NCBI GenBank assembly: GCA_033557465.1
Contig: CM066033.1
Location: 908,512,808-908,576,807, forward strand
Source: Ichthyophis bannanicus
Taxonomy: Eukaryota; Chordata; Amphibia; Gymnophiona; Ichthyophiidae
DNA: 64,000 bases
Reading direction: 5' to 3'
Every line of letters begins with the position of its first letter. The first letter of the stretch is position 1. Below, in pieces: positions 1 through 10,283 of this stretch. The position numbers were made by a program, and so were the translations under genes. The notes under the pieces were generated by a model. The model had not been told where the DNA came from. It did not search any database and worked only from the letters and a program-made list of their open reading frames with translations.

Positions 1-383
1 ATTAGTATGTTAAAGCAGATGTAGAGAGAGAAAATGGAAAAAAAAACTAGAAGAGAGAGAAGAAAGAACAAATGGACAGCAGACGATGGAGAGTTAGCAG
101 AAAACATGAAGAAACCAGAAGAAAGTGGCTGGAGCAATTGCAACTGAAAAAAAAATGCACAAAAGGTAGAAAGATATCTCTTTATTTTGAATTTATTAAC
201 TGGAATATGAAAGCTCTGGGAAATGTGCATCATTAACGTCTGCGCTTTGTTTGGTACAAGAGGAAATTAATTTATAGTTTTATTTCTACAGTGTTGTTGT
301 ACATTCCAAGTTTGGCTTTTGGGGTTCCCAGTTTAATTATTGCCTTCCTGTTTCTAAATTGTGATTCCTTGTTTGATGATGGT
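1..383. other. AT-rich stretch, nothing recognised
   Basis: Purine-rich and A-rich sequence at the left edge. I see no coding frame, terminal repeat or SINE signature here. It may be flanking host DNA or an old unrecognisable repeat. Confidence 0.4.
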
Positions 384-692
384 CTATGTTCTGCATGTGT
401 AACTGAGCTGAGGTATTCTGTTAATGTAATTCCTATTTGACATTGCCACTTGTTCTCTTTCCCCAGTATTCTCTGAAATGTATTGGTTTAATATTTGCAG
501 TGTTGCCTTTTGATAGGTAGGGTATGGTGCTTTGTGAGTCCTGGTAATGCTGTCAGGATATGGCGGGTTTGCTATGGGTTCTAAATGGGCAGCGTTTGTA
601 GTAGTTCCTAATGTGCCTGGCGGTTGGCACTGGATTATAGTAATGTAGAAATCTTTTAGTCTTTCTTTATCCATACCCTCATTAAGAGACAT
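384..692 (-). CDS. unrecognised 102-codon ORF next to the capsid relic
   Basis: An ATG-started frame of 102 codons reading on the same strand as the two virus-like relics beside it and starting just after the end of the capsid-like frame. The protein is Pro/Thr/Asn-rich with no transmembrane segment or motif that I can name. Its strand and position allow it to be a further piece of the Maverick/adintovirus-like element, but a chance frame is equally possible. I assign no function. Confidence 0.2.
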   Translation of the reverse strand: MSLNEGMDKERLKDFYITIIQCQPPGTLGTTTNAAHLEPIANPPYPDSITRTHKAPYPTYQKATLQILNQYISENTGEREQVAMSNRNYINRIPQLSYTCRT

Positions 693-697
693 GTTTA

Positions 698-1269
698 CTA
701 AAAGTTAGTGTATGGTAACATTATGCAAATATTTATGCAAATAAAGCCACTTATGCAAATGAGGCCCCGCACCGAGTCTCCGCACATGGCCCCGCACCCC
801 CCTTGGGCCGCCCCTGCCTCCACGGTAATGGGTAATGCGGCCAACAGAGATGTGCTGGCATGTGATTTGAGGTGTCCTTCAACATAATTGAGGAGCAGCT
901 CTATGAGGAGTCTGTAGGCATAGCAGTGGCTGCTCTGGCTAATGAATTGGTCTCCCAGGGTGACATCCAGCTGGCTAAAAACAGAAGCGATCAGGTAGTT
1001 CACCAGTGCTATTTTGGCTGCCGCATTGATGTCTAAGCCATCTTCTTCCACAATTTTACAGGTCGGGTGCAACAGAGTGCTATTTAAATCAATGTAGTCT
1101 TCATCATGACTTGTGATGTAGAAGTCCAAAGGGGCTGTTTCCAACAATGCCGATAATGGTGGTATTGCCACATAAATGCCTTTTTCGATACTGGTTTGGA
1201 TCGGGGCTAATTGAAACAGGTCAGTTCAGATTTAATGCACCCTTCAGAGTAGTGGTATACAAAAGCCAT
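698..1269 (-). pseudogene. Maverick/Polinton- or adintovirus-type capsid-associated protein, N-terminal relic
   Basis: The frame resembles the N-terminal part of the metazoan F54H12.2-like family, which is encoded by Maverick/Polinton elements and adintoviruses and thought to be a virion structural protein. Seen directly: an ATG at 1269, a Gln-Thr-Ser stretch, a Pro-Pro-Leu-Ser-Ala turn and the block EDYIDLNST, then a segment rich in VNY, SQLDV and YAYR. A single-base frameshift near 1218 separates the first codons from the rest. After about position 840 the similarity stops and the frame runs into unrelated GC-rich and octamer-containing sequence, so most of the usual roughly 400-residue protein is missing. 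It lies just downstream of a second relic of the same element type. The family assignment is from memory of the family pattern; the exact capsid role is uncertain. Confidence 0.65.
723..760 (+). promoter_or_regulatory. three octamer (ATGCAAAT) motifs in 38 bp
   Basis: Exact ATGCAAAT occurs at 723-730, 735-742 and 753-760, all in the same orientation. This is the consensus for Oct/POU proteins. Clustering could be chance in an AT-rich tract; nothing shows the site is used. Confidence 0.3.
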
Positions 1270-1290
1270 GGTGTTTTTTTAGAATATATC

Positions 1291-1653
1291 TCATTTCCTA
1301 GAGCAGGTGCTTCTCTTCTTAGACTTGTGGTTAAGCTTCTGAGACTTGTTACCTTTGGGTATCTTTCTTTTAAAAGGCTTGGGAGGTCCTTGCAGTAACT
1401 CCTGAAGCTTGGTTCTCTTTCTTTTAACAACTCTTCTAATCACAGACAGTCCTAACCCTGCCTGCTCTTTGGAATGCTTCATTTTATTTAAAACAGCCGC
1501 TGTGACATGACTCATGACATTCTTGGTGATGCTTTTTGTGGCGCCCTTCACGTGTGGCTTAATAATTTCAAAACCTCTTCTCAAAAGCGCTATAACCTTT
1601 CTAAAGAGACTATGAAATATACCACCTACATCAGCATCATAGCATAAGATAAA
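1291..1653 (-). pseudogene. Maverick/adintovirus pX-like basic virion peptide relic
   Basis: A frame open from about 1653 to the stop at 1291 encodes roughly 120 residues. It begins with a Gly-Gly-Ile-Phe hydrophobic segment, continues with GFEIIKPHVKGA and ends in a strongly basic Lys/Arg-rich tail. This layout, a hydrophobic or amphipathic head followed by a basic tail, matches the small pX-like gene next to the F54H12.2-like gene in Maverick/adintovirus genomes, where it is likened to adenovirus core/lytic peptides. No ATG remains at the expected start, and a TAA lies just upstream in frame. Gene order and strand agree with the capsid relic downstream, only about 20 bp away. Role in the virion is inferred from the family. 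Confidence 0.6.
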
Positions 1654-1989
1654 TTAATCACAGCCTTAGGCTATCTTTGGAGGCAAGTCTATCACGAAAG
1701 TGAAAGGGATGTCAGTCCTTGATCCCTTTGGACAGCCAGAACATCTCCTGTATATCAGGCAGGAATATTTATGAGGTTACAAGCTCTAACAGTTTAACCT
1801 GTCCTTAGGGTACTATGAGACAACCAGAGTTTGTAAGCAGACTCACGCAAATGGCATAAAAAGGGAATACAGTGTTCTGGGCGGGAATACATACCACCCG
1901 GAACACTGACACAGCTCCCTATTGATCCTCTCCGCAAAACTGCAACAAGAATTGGCCTCATTTGTCTTTTTCAATAGGAGCTTACTTTT
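1654..1989. other. unassigned stretch with a 15-bp hairpin
   Basis: No convincing gene. An inverted repeat pairs 1870-1884 with 1894-1908 around a 9-base loop, with two G-T wobbles. On the minus strand it is followed by a short T-run. The stretch may still belong to the virus-like element, but I cannot show this. Confidence 0.3.
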
Positions 1990-2496
1990 AATTCCAATTC
2001 AATGTAAATAAGTAATCAGCGTTGAACATGGCATCGGCTTTGGACACCCGATGCTCACACCATTCGTAAGGACAGCACCTGACCCAGAGCACTGTGTTGA
2101 TTTCATAGTTAAACCATTGAATTTACACCAAAGACGAGACCACAGTCTTCCATCTACACTCAAATACTGAAGACCACCCAAGATGGATGGACCCAGCGCA
2201 GTGACCACCACAGCCAGAGTAAGACCACAAGCACCTCCAACATGTACACTCGCTACTGCAGATTCTTACCCTACCTCCTACTGATGCCGATCCTAGTACA
2301 TCAAACAAACTGCACAGGAGACAGGACACATGCAGCACCAGCTCCCCTACCACCACTACCACTCATACTATCGACCATCAACCTGATTCACCAACACCCC
2401 AGACACACAGCACACAGAGCTCACAACTTAATACTACTATCCCATACACATTTCCCATACTGCATGCACCAAACCCATCGTTACCTCTCCAATTAA

Positions 2497-3066
2497 ATGC
2501 TCCCTAATCAATGCAAGATCAATCAGAAACAAACCAAAGACCATCCATGATGACATCCAAACCCATACGGTGGACTTCATATGCATCACAGAAACCTGGC
2601 TGGCAGATATGACCAGGTCATCCTCAATCAAATTATCCCACCTGAATACGCAGCATTCATTTGCCCTAGAATACACAAAAGAGGAGGAGTACTAATACTG
2701 GCTAGAAACCACTATAGATTCAGAACCACCTCCTCTATCAACACGGCAGAGATCAACACAATCGCCATCTCCAACAAATACCTGAGTATATGCCTCACAT
2801 ACAGACCACCAAATGCCAAATTCGAAGATCTATCAACCATACTGGAGACAATCTGCGCACACAGCTCCCAACATAGATCACTCTTGACCCTAGGAGACTA
2901 CAACCTTAGCTCCACACCCAACAAAGAAGCTAGAGCGTCCCTCAAAGCAATGGATTCCCTTCAATACACCCAATTAGTGAATGCTCCCATGCATCAACAT
3001 GGAAAAAATCCAGATCTCATCTTCATACCAAAACAACGAATGGAACAAGACATGCCACAGCCATAA
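2497..3066 (+). pseudogene. L2 apurinic-like endonuclease domain
   Basis: Conceptual translation shows the endonuclease start (a SLINARS-like block near 2509), a CITETW motif near 2580, KRGGVLIL near 2670 and LGDYNL near 2890, all hallmarks of the APE-type nicking domain of L2 LINEs. A deletion or frameshift near 2610 splits it. It ends at a TAA at 3064-3066 before the polymerase. Not functional. Confidence 0.75.
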
Positions 3067-3248
3067 CAATCATCCCTATTCCCTGGTTTGATCACCTTGC
3101 AATAACATTCTCAGTACTATTTAAATCCCTGCCAGTTGCAAAGTTGAAGGACACATCAACAGAGAATTCAGAACCTTTCACAAAATGTATTCCTGATAAT
3201 CCCAAAACTCAAACATGACAGCCACAGCCTGGACAGAATCATCGAAAA

Positions 3249-3837
3249 TTGGAACGACACAATTTCTACAGCATCATCAGGAGGCTCAAACCAATCCTAA
3301 ACCAAGAGCACTTCCACTTAGTATGTCAAGCAATCATCACTCCTATACTAGACTATGGTAATGCACTATACCAGGGTCTCCCTAAGCAATCCGTCCACCC
3401 TCTCCAAATGGTGCAAAATATGGCAGCCCGAATCATTACAAACAAAGCCAGAAATTAGCACATCACACCAATACTCCAACAACTACACTAGCTGCCCATC
3501 CATACACGCGCAAGATATAAAGCAACCCTAAATATATTCATAATCATTCACAACATCTCAGCTACTACCCTCTGTAACATAATAACCAAGGACTCCAGCA
3601 CAAGACCCAGGTGAAGCAGCATGGAAAAGAAGCTCATCACATCCGCAGAATACCAGAGAACCAACCAAGCCACGTCCAGAAGAGTGCCGTCAATTTCTGC
3701 ACCCAAGCTATGGAACTCACTTCCTGAAGCAATGAGAGCCATGAGCGATACCAAGGACTTCTGAAAGATGCTCAAGGCCCTTCTATTCCCAGAGTACTAT
3801 GGGCTCTCCCAGAGTCCATAGGCATGTCTCTGAACAT
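3249..3837 (+). pseudogene. L2 reverse transcriptase C-terminal region
   Basis: Translation gives DYGNALYQGLPK, then after a TAG the QLHWLPI block, then KLWNSLPEAMRA, the conserved tail of L2-clade ORF2 proteins. Several stops are present. It joins the endonuclease segment through an internal deletion that removed the catalytic core. Confidence 0.75.
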
Positions 3838-4018
3838 AATCGCTTACAACTCACAACTGACCTACTTGTCAATAGTTGTATAGATGTACATGATTTCACC
3901 ACCCTCACTTCTCCCCCCTCCCTATCTGACCTCCTTAAATGTACCCAATCAAGTTATTCGGTAAACCACTTTGATTGAAAGATAAGGTAGTATATAAAAC
4001 TGGTTAAATAAATAAATA

Positions 4019-4313
4019 GGTGAGAGCACAAAGCTCAGTCGGTATGCCAGGAGTAATTTGTAGGACTGTGCTCAAAGCAAAACAGAGGCCAAAGGCCAAA
4101 GCAGAAGTGAAGTCAAGCCCTTGAGAGAGCTGGGTCCAGAGTGGGTTCAAGGTGTGGACACTCTAGGTAAACCTTAGACCTTATGCTCCCCTGGCTGTCA
4201 GAATCTATTGTTTAGCTTTGAATGTCCTGCTCTTTGCTGCCCTCCCTCCATAAACTGCTGCCCTAGACAACTGCCTTGTTTGCCTAATGGTTGGGCCAGC
4301 CCTGGTCCCTGTT
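4019..4313. other. unassigned sequence after the L2 tail
   Basis: No coding or repeat signature recognised between the L2 tail and the next foldback element. Confidence 0.35.
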
Positions 4314-4321
4314 CTTCTAAC

Positions 4322-4564
4322 CAATGTTCCCGCTAAGCAGCTAGAAGTGGTGTGGGCACTCCCAGCCGGCATTCCTGCAGGTGGGGAGTGGGGATGGTGC
4401 AATGCGATTGCTCTTAGAATCACGAGGCATAGGCAGATCCCAAGGGATATGCAGATAAGGACTTGCCTACCCTCGGAACCTGGCTGTGCCTCGCAATCCT
4501 AAGCAATATCATGATGCATTCCCTCCCACCGGCAGGAATGTCAAGCTACTTAGAGGGAACATTT
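4322..4564. mobile_element. palindromic hAT-like MITE
   Basis: The ends are inverted: AATGTTCCCGCTAAGCAG at 4323 pairs with the reverse complement of the segment ending at 4563 (AATGTTCCCTCTAAGTAG). Homology between arms continues inwards with gaps, so the whole unit is a degenerate palindrome of about 243 bp. Flanking octamers at 4314-4321 and 4565-4572 agree at six of eight bases, as expected for an old hAT target duplication. No coding capacity. Confidence 0.65.
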
Positions 4565-4779
4565 GTTCTAGCAGGTTCATTTTAAGACATTTCTCCATGT
4601 AAGAATTCTGGAAGTGGCTCCTCTGATTGCCATACCAGCACTTTACTAGCACCAAATAGGAAAACCAGAAGTTAACTTTTATTGCCCAGTTAAGTGCATG
4701 GCAGAGCTAAGTGAAGAAAGAGGCATGCAGACTCTTTTAATATTGTAATTTCCTTTCCTTTCCAGGCCTTCGGCCGTCT

Positions 4780-4860
4780 GCTTTGATTCTGAACTTTGTA
4801 AACCACTTTGCTTTTAATCTGAAAGGCGGTATATCAAATTTGATAAACATAAACATAGAC
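4780..4860 (+). repeat. LINE/SINE 3' tail (ATAAAC-type)
   Basis: The segment TGTAAACCACTTTG followed by a GGCGGTATATCAAA block and a short ATAAACATAAACATAG run is typical of an L2-like or SINE 3' end. Only the tail is recognisable. Confidence 0.5.
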
Positions 4861-5004
4861 TAGTAGTACCAAGTTTATTTTCACAATTAGTTCTTGAAGA
4901 GTTAGCAGAATCGCCTTGAGAGAGGTAGTAAACCTGCCCAAACATTGGTGTAGAGTAGAGGAAAATTGACACCAATGAATAAGGATGGAAATTTAAACTA
5001 GTTA

Positions 5005-5400
5005 CTACTACTTTTTCATTTGTGTAGTGCTACAAGGCATATGCAGCACTGTATAGACATGTAAGACAGTACCTGCTCATCAGAGCTTACATTCTAGTCA
5101 AGACAGCAGAATTGCCAAGTTATCCAACTCCAGGAGTAGGCTTTTAGGCCAGTCCTGGATTTCTGACAATCTCATCCTTATGTATTATGGGACGTGCAAC
5201 ACTGATTCCGATGCGGAAAATCTGGGACTACAAAAACCATCCTGTAGTGCAATGCAAATTTGAAACCTGAAGTGCCAAAAAAATCTCACTCCTGGAACTG
5301 GGTAACTTGTCAACTCTGATACAGAGAATGCAACAACTGGGAACTAGGATATATGTAAGGAAATGGTAAGGAAATACATAGGAGGTGAACAGGAGACTAA
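5005..5400 (-). mobile_element. LINE/SINE 3' end with AGTAGT tail, split by a MITE
   Basis: Read on the minus strand, this carries TAGAATGTAAGCTC, then a GCAGCACTGTA-type cyclically related block and a CTTGTAGCAC block and an AGTAGTAGT tail at 5005-5015. The same ending occurs on the plus strand at 40441-40715 and 44495-45150. Its upstream part (CTCCTGTTCACCTCCTATG) resumes at about 5375-5400. A foldback element at 5113-5313 separates the halves. Confidence 0.6.
5113..5313. mobile_element. foldback MITE inside a LINE tail
   Basis: Terminal inverted repeats: CCAAGTTATCCAACTCCAGG at the left and, on the other strand, ACAAGTTACCCAGTTCCAGG at the right. About 200 bp and non-coding. Comparison with the uninterrupted tail at 40550-40640 shows that the unit is an insertion. 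No clear target duplication is visible. Confidence 0.55.
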
Positions 5401-5749
5401 GCTACTTTGATACTTCAAATAAATAAATGCTATACAGTTCGGATGGAGTTTATACAATGATTTGGTATGAAGTCACAAACAGACAACCTAAAAAGACTTT
5501 TTGAACTATGAATTATGAGGTATGAGATTTATATGCTGAGAACTAGGAAAGGAAGAGAGAATAAAACAAAGACTAATATAATGCCTCTCTATCGCTCTGT
5601 GGTGTGACAGTACATTCAGTATTATCTGCAGACCTGGTCTCTGCAACTCTGTCTATAAGCTCTGCTTCTTTTCCTTTTTCTTATATTTTAATTGGTTCTC
5701 TGTTTTGCTAATTGAATAAAGCAACTTAAAAAAAAGAAGAAGCTCTAAA
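5401..5749. other. unassigned AT-rich stretch
   Basis: No gene or family signature. An A-rich run at about 5728-5741 just precedes the SINE and could be the tail of an earlier insertion. Confidence 0.3.
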
Positions 5750-5968
5750 TCTGGCCTAGGAGTGGTGGAGTAGCCTACTACCCAAGAGATCTGGGTTTGA
5801 GTCCCACTGGCACATCTTGTGGCTTTGGGCAAGTCACTTTACCCTTCACCTTTACCTTTCTCGGAAGAAAAGGCCTGCTAATCTACTTATGGTCATACCT
5901 TGCCAAGAAAACCCAGGGGCTGCTGGGTCAGCAGGAGTCAGCACTGACTTGAAGGCACTTAAAAAAAC
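5750..5968 (+). mobile_element. tRNA-derived SINE with RTE/BovB-like tail
   Basis: Contains a pol III B box (GGGTTTGAGTCCC near 5792), a CORE/MIR-like block (GGCTTTGGGCAAGTCACTTT near 5820) and a 3' part around 5898-5960 with CCAAGAAAACCCAGG and GCACTGACTTGAAGGCAC. That 3' part resembles the tail of RTE/BovB LINEs, whose machinery it presumably borrowed. An RTE element with the matching kind of terminus lies at 31215-31560. Confidence 0.65.
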
Positions 5969-6014
5969 CATAAGGTGGCCAGTCTGTGTAGACTGCTGGA
6001 GCAGTTCTTCTTGG

Positions 6015-6860
6015 GTTTCTTCTGCCAATGATACAAAAATTTGCAACAGAATGGACGCCTCTCAGGGAGTGGACAACATGAGGAAAGATCTATAAAAGAT
6101 GGAAGAACGGTCTAATGCTTTGAAGTTAAGATTTAATGCTCAGACGTACAGTCACGCACTTGGGATACAGAAACCAAAGGAATTGTATGTGATACAAGGC
6201 AAGAGGTTGGTGTGCATGGACCAGGAGAAGTACCTTGGAGTGATTGTTTCTGAGGATCCAAAGGTGGTGAAATAATGTGACAAGGATCCAGAAGGATGTT
6301 GGGTTGCATACAGAGAGGAATAACCAGCAGAAAAGAGGAGGCATTAATGCCCCTGTACAAGTCATTGGCGAGGCCTCATTTGGAGTATTGGAGTTTTGGA
6401 GACCATATCTTACAAAGGATATAAAAAGGCTTGAAACGGTTCAAAATAAGGTGACCAAAATGATTTGGAGCCTGAACGTATAAGAGACTTGAAGACCTAA
6501 ATATGTATACCCTAGAGGAGAGGAGGGACAGGGGAGATATGATTCAGACCTTTAAATGCTTAGAGTATTAATGAACAAACAAACTTCCAAAGATGAGGAA
6601 GCTGTAAAATTAGAGGACATAACATGAAGCTGCAAGGGGGAAAACGGAAAGGCAATGTCAGGAAAAACGTTTTCACTGAAAGGGTGGCAGATGCTTGGAA
6701 TACCCTCCAGATGGAAGTGGTAGGGGCAAAAACAGTGACAGAATTCAAAATGACATGGGACAGACACAGTGGATCCTTTTATAGCAAGAGGATAAAATCA
6801 GAATAAACTGCTATTTTTTAATACTTAAACAGAGGGGTGACCTGCACAGAGTGACGGGTC
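6015..6860 (+). mobile_element. CR1 LINE, 5'-truncated, decayed
   Basis: Homologous to the 3' third of the better preserved CR1 at 52800-53795. Blocks equivalent to the post-YADD region, the LYKSLVRPHLEY and KDIKRLE motifs and the RDRGDMIQ block are recognisable, with numerous stops and frameshifts. It ends within the 3' UTR near 6860, where unrelated sequence begins. Confidence 0.75.
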
Positions 6861-6865
6861 TTCAC

Positions 6866-7930
6866 TGCTTGGGTACATTCCACTTGTTCAGATTGGTCTA
6901 ACAGGATGATATAGAAGGAAAAATTATACATTCCTGATAGTTTTCTTTCTTTGAATCCTGCTAGACCAATCCAGGACCAATCCCGGGAATACTATGGAAG
7001 TCATTTTAAAAGGCTTGGTCATGATTTCGGATGTCTGAAGACATGCATGTGGATGTCTAAATCACAGAGACGTCTCCAAAGCCATTCCACAAGTGATGTT
7101 TACAGACATCTCCAGTGCAGGGACATCTAATTAGGCAAGGAGGTGTGGTGGGGATGTGTCTGGGGAGGTGCGATGTACTTACATGCCCTCATTTGATTTC
7201 AGAAATGACGGGGACGTCTGCAGGCACGTCCATGTTTAGATCTGCTACAGGCATGAATAGGCATCAGGACAGTGCTTGTTTTGGCCTTAAAACATCCAGA
7301 GAGTATAAAAAAATGGAAAGTTAAGTGACTATTCTAAGATCTACACTAGGATTTGAACTTTGACCACACTGCTCCCAACCCACTACCTTAACCATTATGC
7401 TATTAGACATCTATGTTCTGAAATGCTATTCTGAGGATGTCTATGTGGATGTCTCTATAGACGTCTATATCAGGAACGCACATGTTTCCAAAATGGAGCC
7501 TGAAGCTGCACATGCCTGCTTTTTTTTTCAGATGTTCTGGCTTTGACGTCCCAGATTACACTTGGATATCCCATTTTAAATGTGCTTTTATACCTACAAG
7601 ATGGGAAGCCTGGCTGTCTCCTCACTGCCTTTTTACAGCTTGTCAGGATCTCTGATGAAGAGTCATATATGGTAAGAGAGTCAACAGTTTTGAACACAAT
7701 TGTTGTTTTGATTAATGCTTGTTCTGAGTCTTGCTTTCTACTTGAGAAGTGTCATACTAGCTTATCTCAGTGATGTACCAGCATATGTAGTGGTGATATC
7801 ATCACTGAAAGTTGCTCTGGTCTACCTTTACCTGCTGGCTGGGGAGCCAGCACTTGTCTAGATTGGTCTAGCAGGGTTCAAAGAGAGAAAGTTATTATGT
7901 GTAAAATTAAGTTATTATGCGTAAAATTTC
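6866..7930. repeat. region with three copies of an inverted 17-bp terminus, possible DIRS-like remnant
   Basis: GATTGGTCTAACAGGAT at 6891-6907 is repeated in inverted orientation at 6955-6971 and again direct at 7861-7877. Hairpin-at-one-end plus a third copy at the other recalls the terminal and internal complementary repeats of DIRS elements, also seen at 11113-11441. The interior is non-coding and contains a tRNA-type SINE. Assignment is tentative. Confidence 0.35.
7325..7425 (-). mobile_element. tRNA-derived SINE head
   Basis: On the minus strand a box A-like block (TAGCATAATGGTTAAGGTAG) and box B (GTTCAAATCC) are spaced as in tRNA-derived SINEs and are followed by a CORE-like TAGTCACTTAA block. 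Only the head is clear. Confidence 0.55.
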
Positions 7931-8936
7931 TTCTTTTGGGATATACCAGGTGATTGTGACCTGGATTGGCCATTGCTAGAAAGAGGATAGTAGCCTTAAT
8001 GAACTTTTACCCAATATAGTAATTCTTCTGCTTTTGTTAATAACTAAACATATACAAACATAACCAATCAAATAAATTTACCTGCTACAGCTGCCTTCCA
8101 CAGGCCATATATTTTGCTTCTGAATATCAAAGATATGACAGAATATCACTTTGTCAGTTTTAATTGCATCATCTTTGCATCTAGAGTGACTGAGCAGGCA
8201 GCCACCTTTCTCGAGGTAGTCATTTTTCTCTTTGTTTGCACAAAAAATAATCTGTTTATTTTGGTCCATGGAGGAATCTGCTGGTGTGAGAGGTAAGACT
8301 TGCAGAAATAATTGCAATGCTGATGCGCTATATGCTACTGGAGATACAGTGACTATCCTTAAATACAAATAACTCCTACCTGAAAACATGGAAATTCAAG
8401 CTGTCACTATAGTTGCTGCTTCCCCCGTAGGATATATAACGCCGTCTTCCAGAATCTTCTACTTGTAGCAGTAACTAGTTTTTATAAATCCCATTATTGC
8501 AGGTGCTTATGATTTGGGGAAAAAATCCAAAAAAGTAATCAGAACACAATTTATAGGCAGCAGCAAGATGCCGATCTATATTCAACCATGGAGGTCAGTA
8601 TTTTTTTTTAAATGCTGCTGCGCTGCTACTGCTATTACTTATGAATTGTATAGCACTGATTTGCAGACTTATTATTAGCAATTTGTAAACTCTCTCTAAA
8701 ATCATACATCTATATATAAGAGAGAGTCTCTTCTCCACAGACTTTACAATATATTCAAGGAAGGCAAACAGAACAGAGGATTATGGTAATTCTTCAAAAG
8801 AAATAATTAAAACACACATAGGTGTTAAACAAGAGAATAAGGGGGTCAGGCTCCAAAAGCAGCCTTGAAGGGGTGGGTTTTTAGCCTGGATTTGACAGGA
8901 CCAGAGATGAGGCCTAACATACTGACTTAGGGGCAT
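7931..8936. other. unassigned
   Basis: No coding frame with family likeness. Short frames are isolated and compositionally non-coding. Confidence 0.35.
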
Positions 8937-8939
8937 GTT

Positions 8940-9057
8940 TACTAAACCGTGGTAGCGGACTCTACCCGCTATCGGAGCAGCGGCCCCATTGAATTCAATG
9001 GGGCCGTGGCTCCGATATCGCACGGAGTCCGCTACTGTGGCTTTGTAAACAAGCCCC
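8940..9057. mobile_element. palindromic MITE, copy A, TTA target duplication
   Basis: A 118-bp near-perfect palindrome flanked by TTA at 8937-8939 and 9058-9060. Ends are GGGGCATGTTTAC and its inverted counterpart GTAAACAAGCCCC. The centre is a GC-rich palindrome around GAATTC. Copies B (29568-29694) and C (41301-41420) share the structure. Three-base TWA-type duplications suggest a Harbinger-related transposase. Confidence 0.75.
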
Positions 9058-9060
9058 TTA

Positions 9061-10091
9061 GTCTATTCCCAGTATACGGGACAGCAAGGTGGAAAAAGTC
9101 TGGAAATGGCAGTAGAAGAAAAGGGCACAGATAAAAACTCCTCAGAGTTCCCGAGGAGGGGTGTAGGAAGATGATAGGTAATAAAGAGCTTTACAATTAA
9201 TTCACTTGTAGGTCACTAGTGGCTGTCATGGCTAAATAAAAAACACTGAATAGTGGCTAGTGCTGAGTATATGGGCAATGTGGCCAGTGCTAGCGTTATC
9301 CATATAGTAGCTATTGTCTCAATGACATGGAAGATAAATCCTGTATCTTCCAAGATTCAATACTCTTCTCTTATCACAGTCCACATCTTAGAGACTGGCC
9401 AGCCAAGTGCTTTCCATATCTCTTACATCACCAGTCATAAAAAGTCTCCCTTCTGTTTTCTTTAACCTTCTATAATTTTAACTTTTTTCAACATTAAACA
9501 CACAATCATTTATTGTATGTGCTCAAAACAACCCCAAATGGGGGCTTCTTCTCTTCTTTTGTTGAAATGATGCTAGTTACACTTCAACCAGCTCCACCAG
9601 CTCCAGCTTCCAGCTCCGATGCTGTTAGCGTTTTGCCTAGCGCTGCATCAGGGAGATTAGTATTCTGAAACCTGCCATGTTCCCTTCAGCATGATCTTAA
9701 ATTGAGAAACAAGGTTAAAAAAAATAGAAGGGAGGATTTTTGTGACTGATGATATAAGAGATGTGGAAAGCACTTGGCTGGCTGAATCTTGAAAGATACA
9801 GGATTTCCTGAGATGAAATGCATTATCTATATTGCAGCAATATTCCAGGTCACTATATGGACAGGATATACAGACAGCAATTAGGACAGATTTTTCCATC
9901 CTAAGCTATGTGGATAGCTATCCATATAGCAATGCTGAATACTGCCGCTACATGGATAATTTGCTGAGGCTGTCTGTCTGCATATTCAGTGGTATCGTCA
10001 GGATAATGCCACCAAAAATCCCCTTCGGTGGTACTTAAATAGTTAGCAGGTGCTGCTAACTGGATAAATGCTTTTGAAAATTGACCATATG

Positions 10092-10122
<31 letters not shown>

Positions 10123-10283
10123 AATACTGCACATTGGAGAGCACTACATCATCAGGTACAGACTTTGGGGTTGATTCACACCTAGTGTTTTGGGTGCCAC
10201 ATTGGTAAACTCACTAATAGAAAGATGCAGACAGCCGGATGCACAGAGGGCCCGGATGTGTGGGGTGGAATTGGGCCCCAAAT
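9061..10283. other. unassigned, with TA/TG microsatellite
   Basis: Non-coding. A (TA)n run followed by (TG)n lies at about 10086-10124. A roughly 100-bp stretch around 9840-10070 has short internal similarities but no family assignment. Confidence 0.35.

Larger units (their letters stand above)
1990..4018 (+). mobile_element. L2-type LINE, internally deleted
   Basis: An L2 retrotransposon copy with the endonuclease part at 2497-3066, the C-terminal RT end at 3249-3837 and the characteristic 3' terminus ending in a TAAATAAATAAATA tail at about 4005-4018. The polymerase core, including the YADD motif, is absent: the sequence jumps from the endonuclease to the post-RT region around 3070-3249. 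The copy is old, with many stops. The 5' boundary is approximate. The 3' terminus is shared with the L2 copies at 21297, 22939 and 46926. Confidence 0.8.

Noticed and set aside
5750..5850. Possible tRNA gene
   Set aside because: A box B is present, but it is joined to a CORE block and an RTE-type tail, so it is a SINE and not a functional tRNA.
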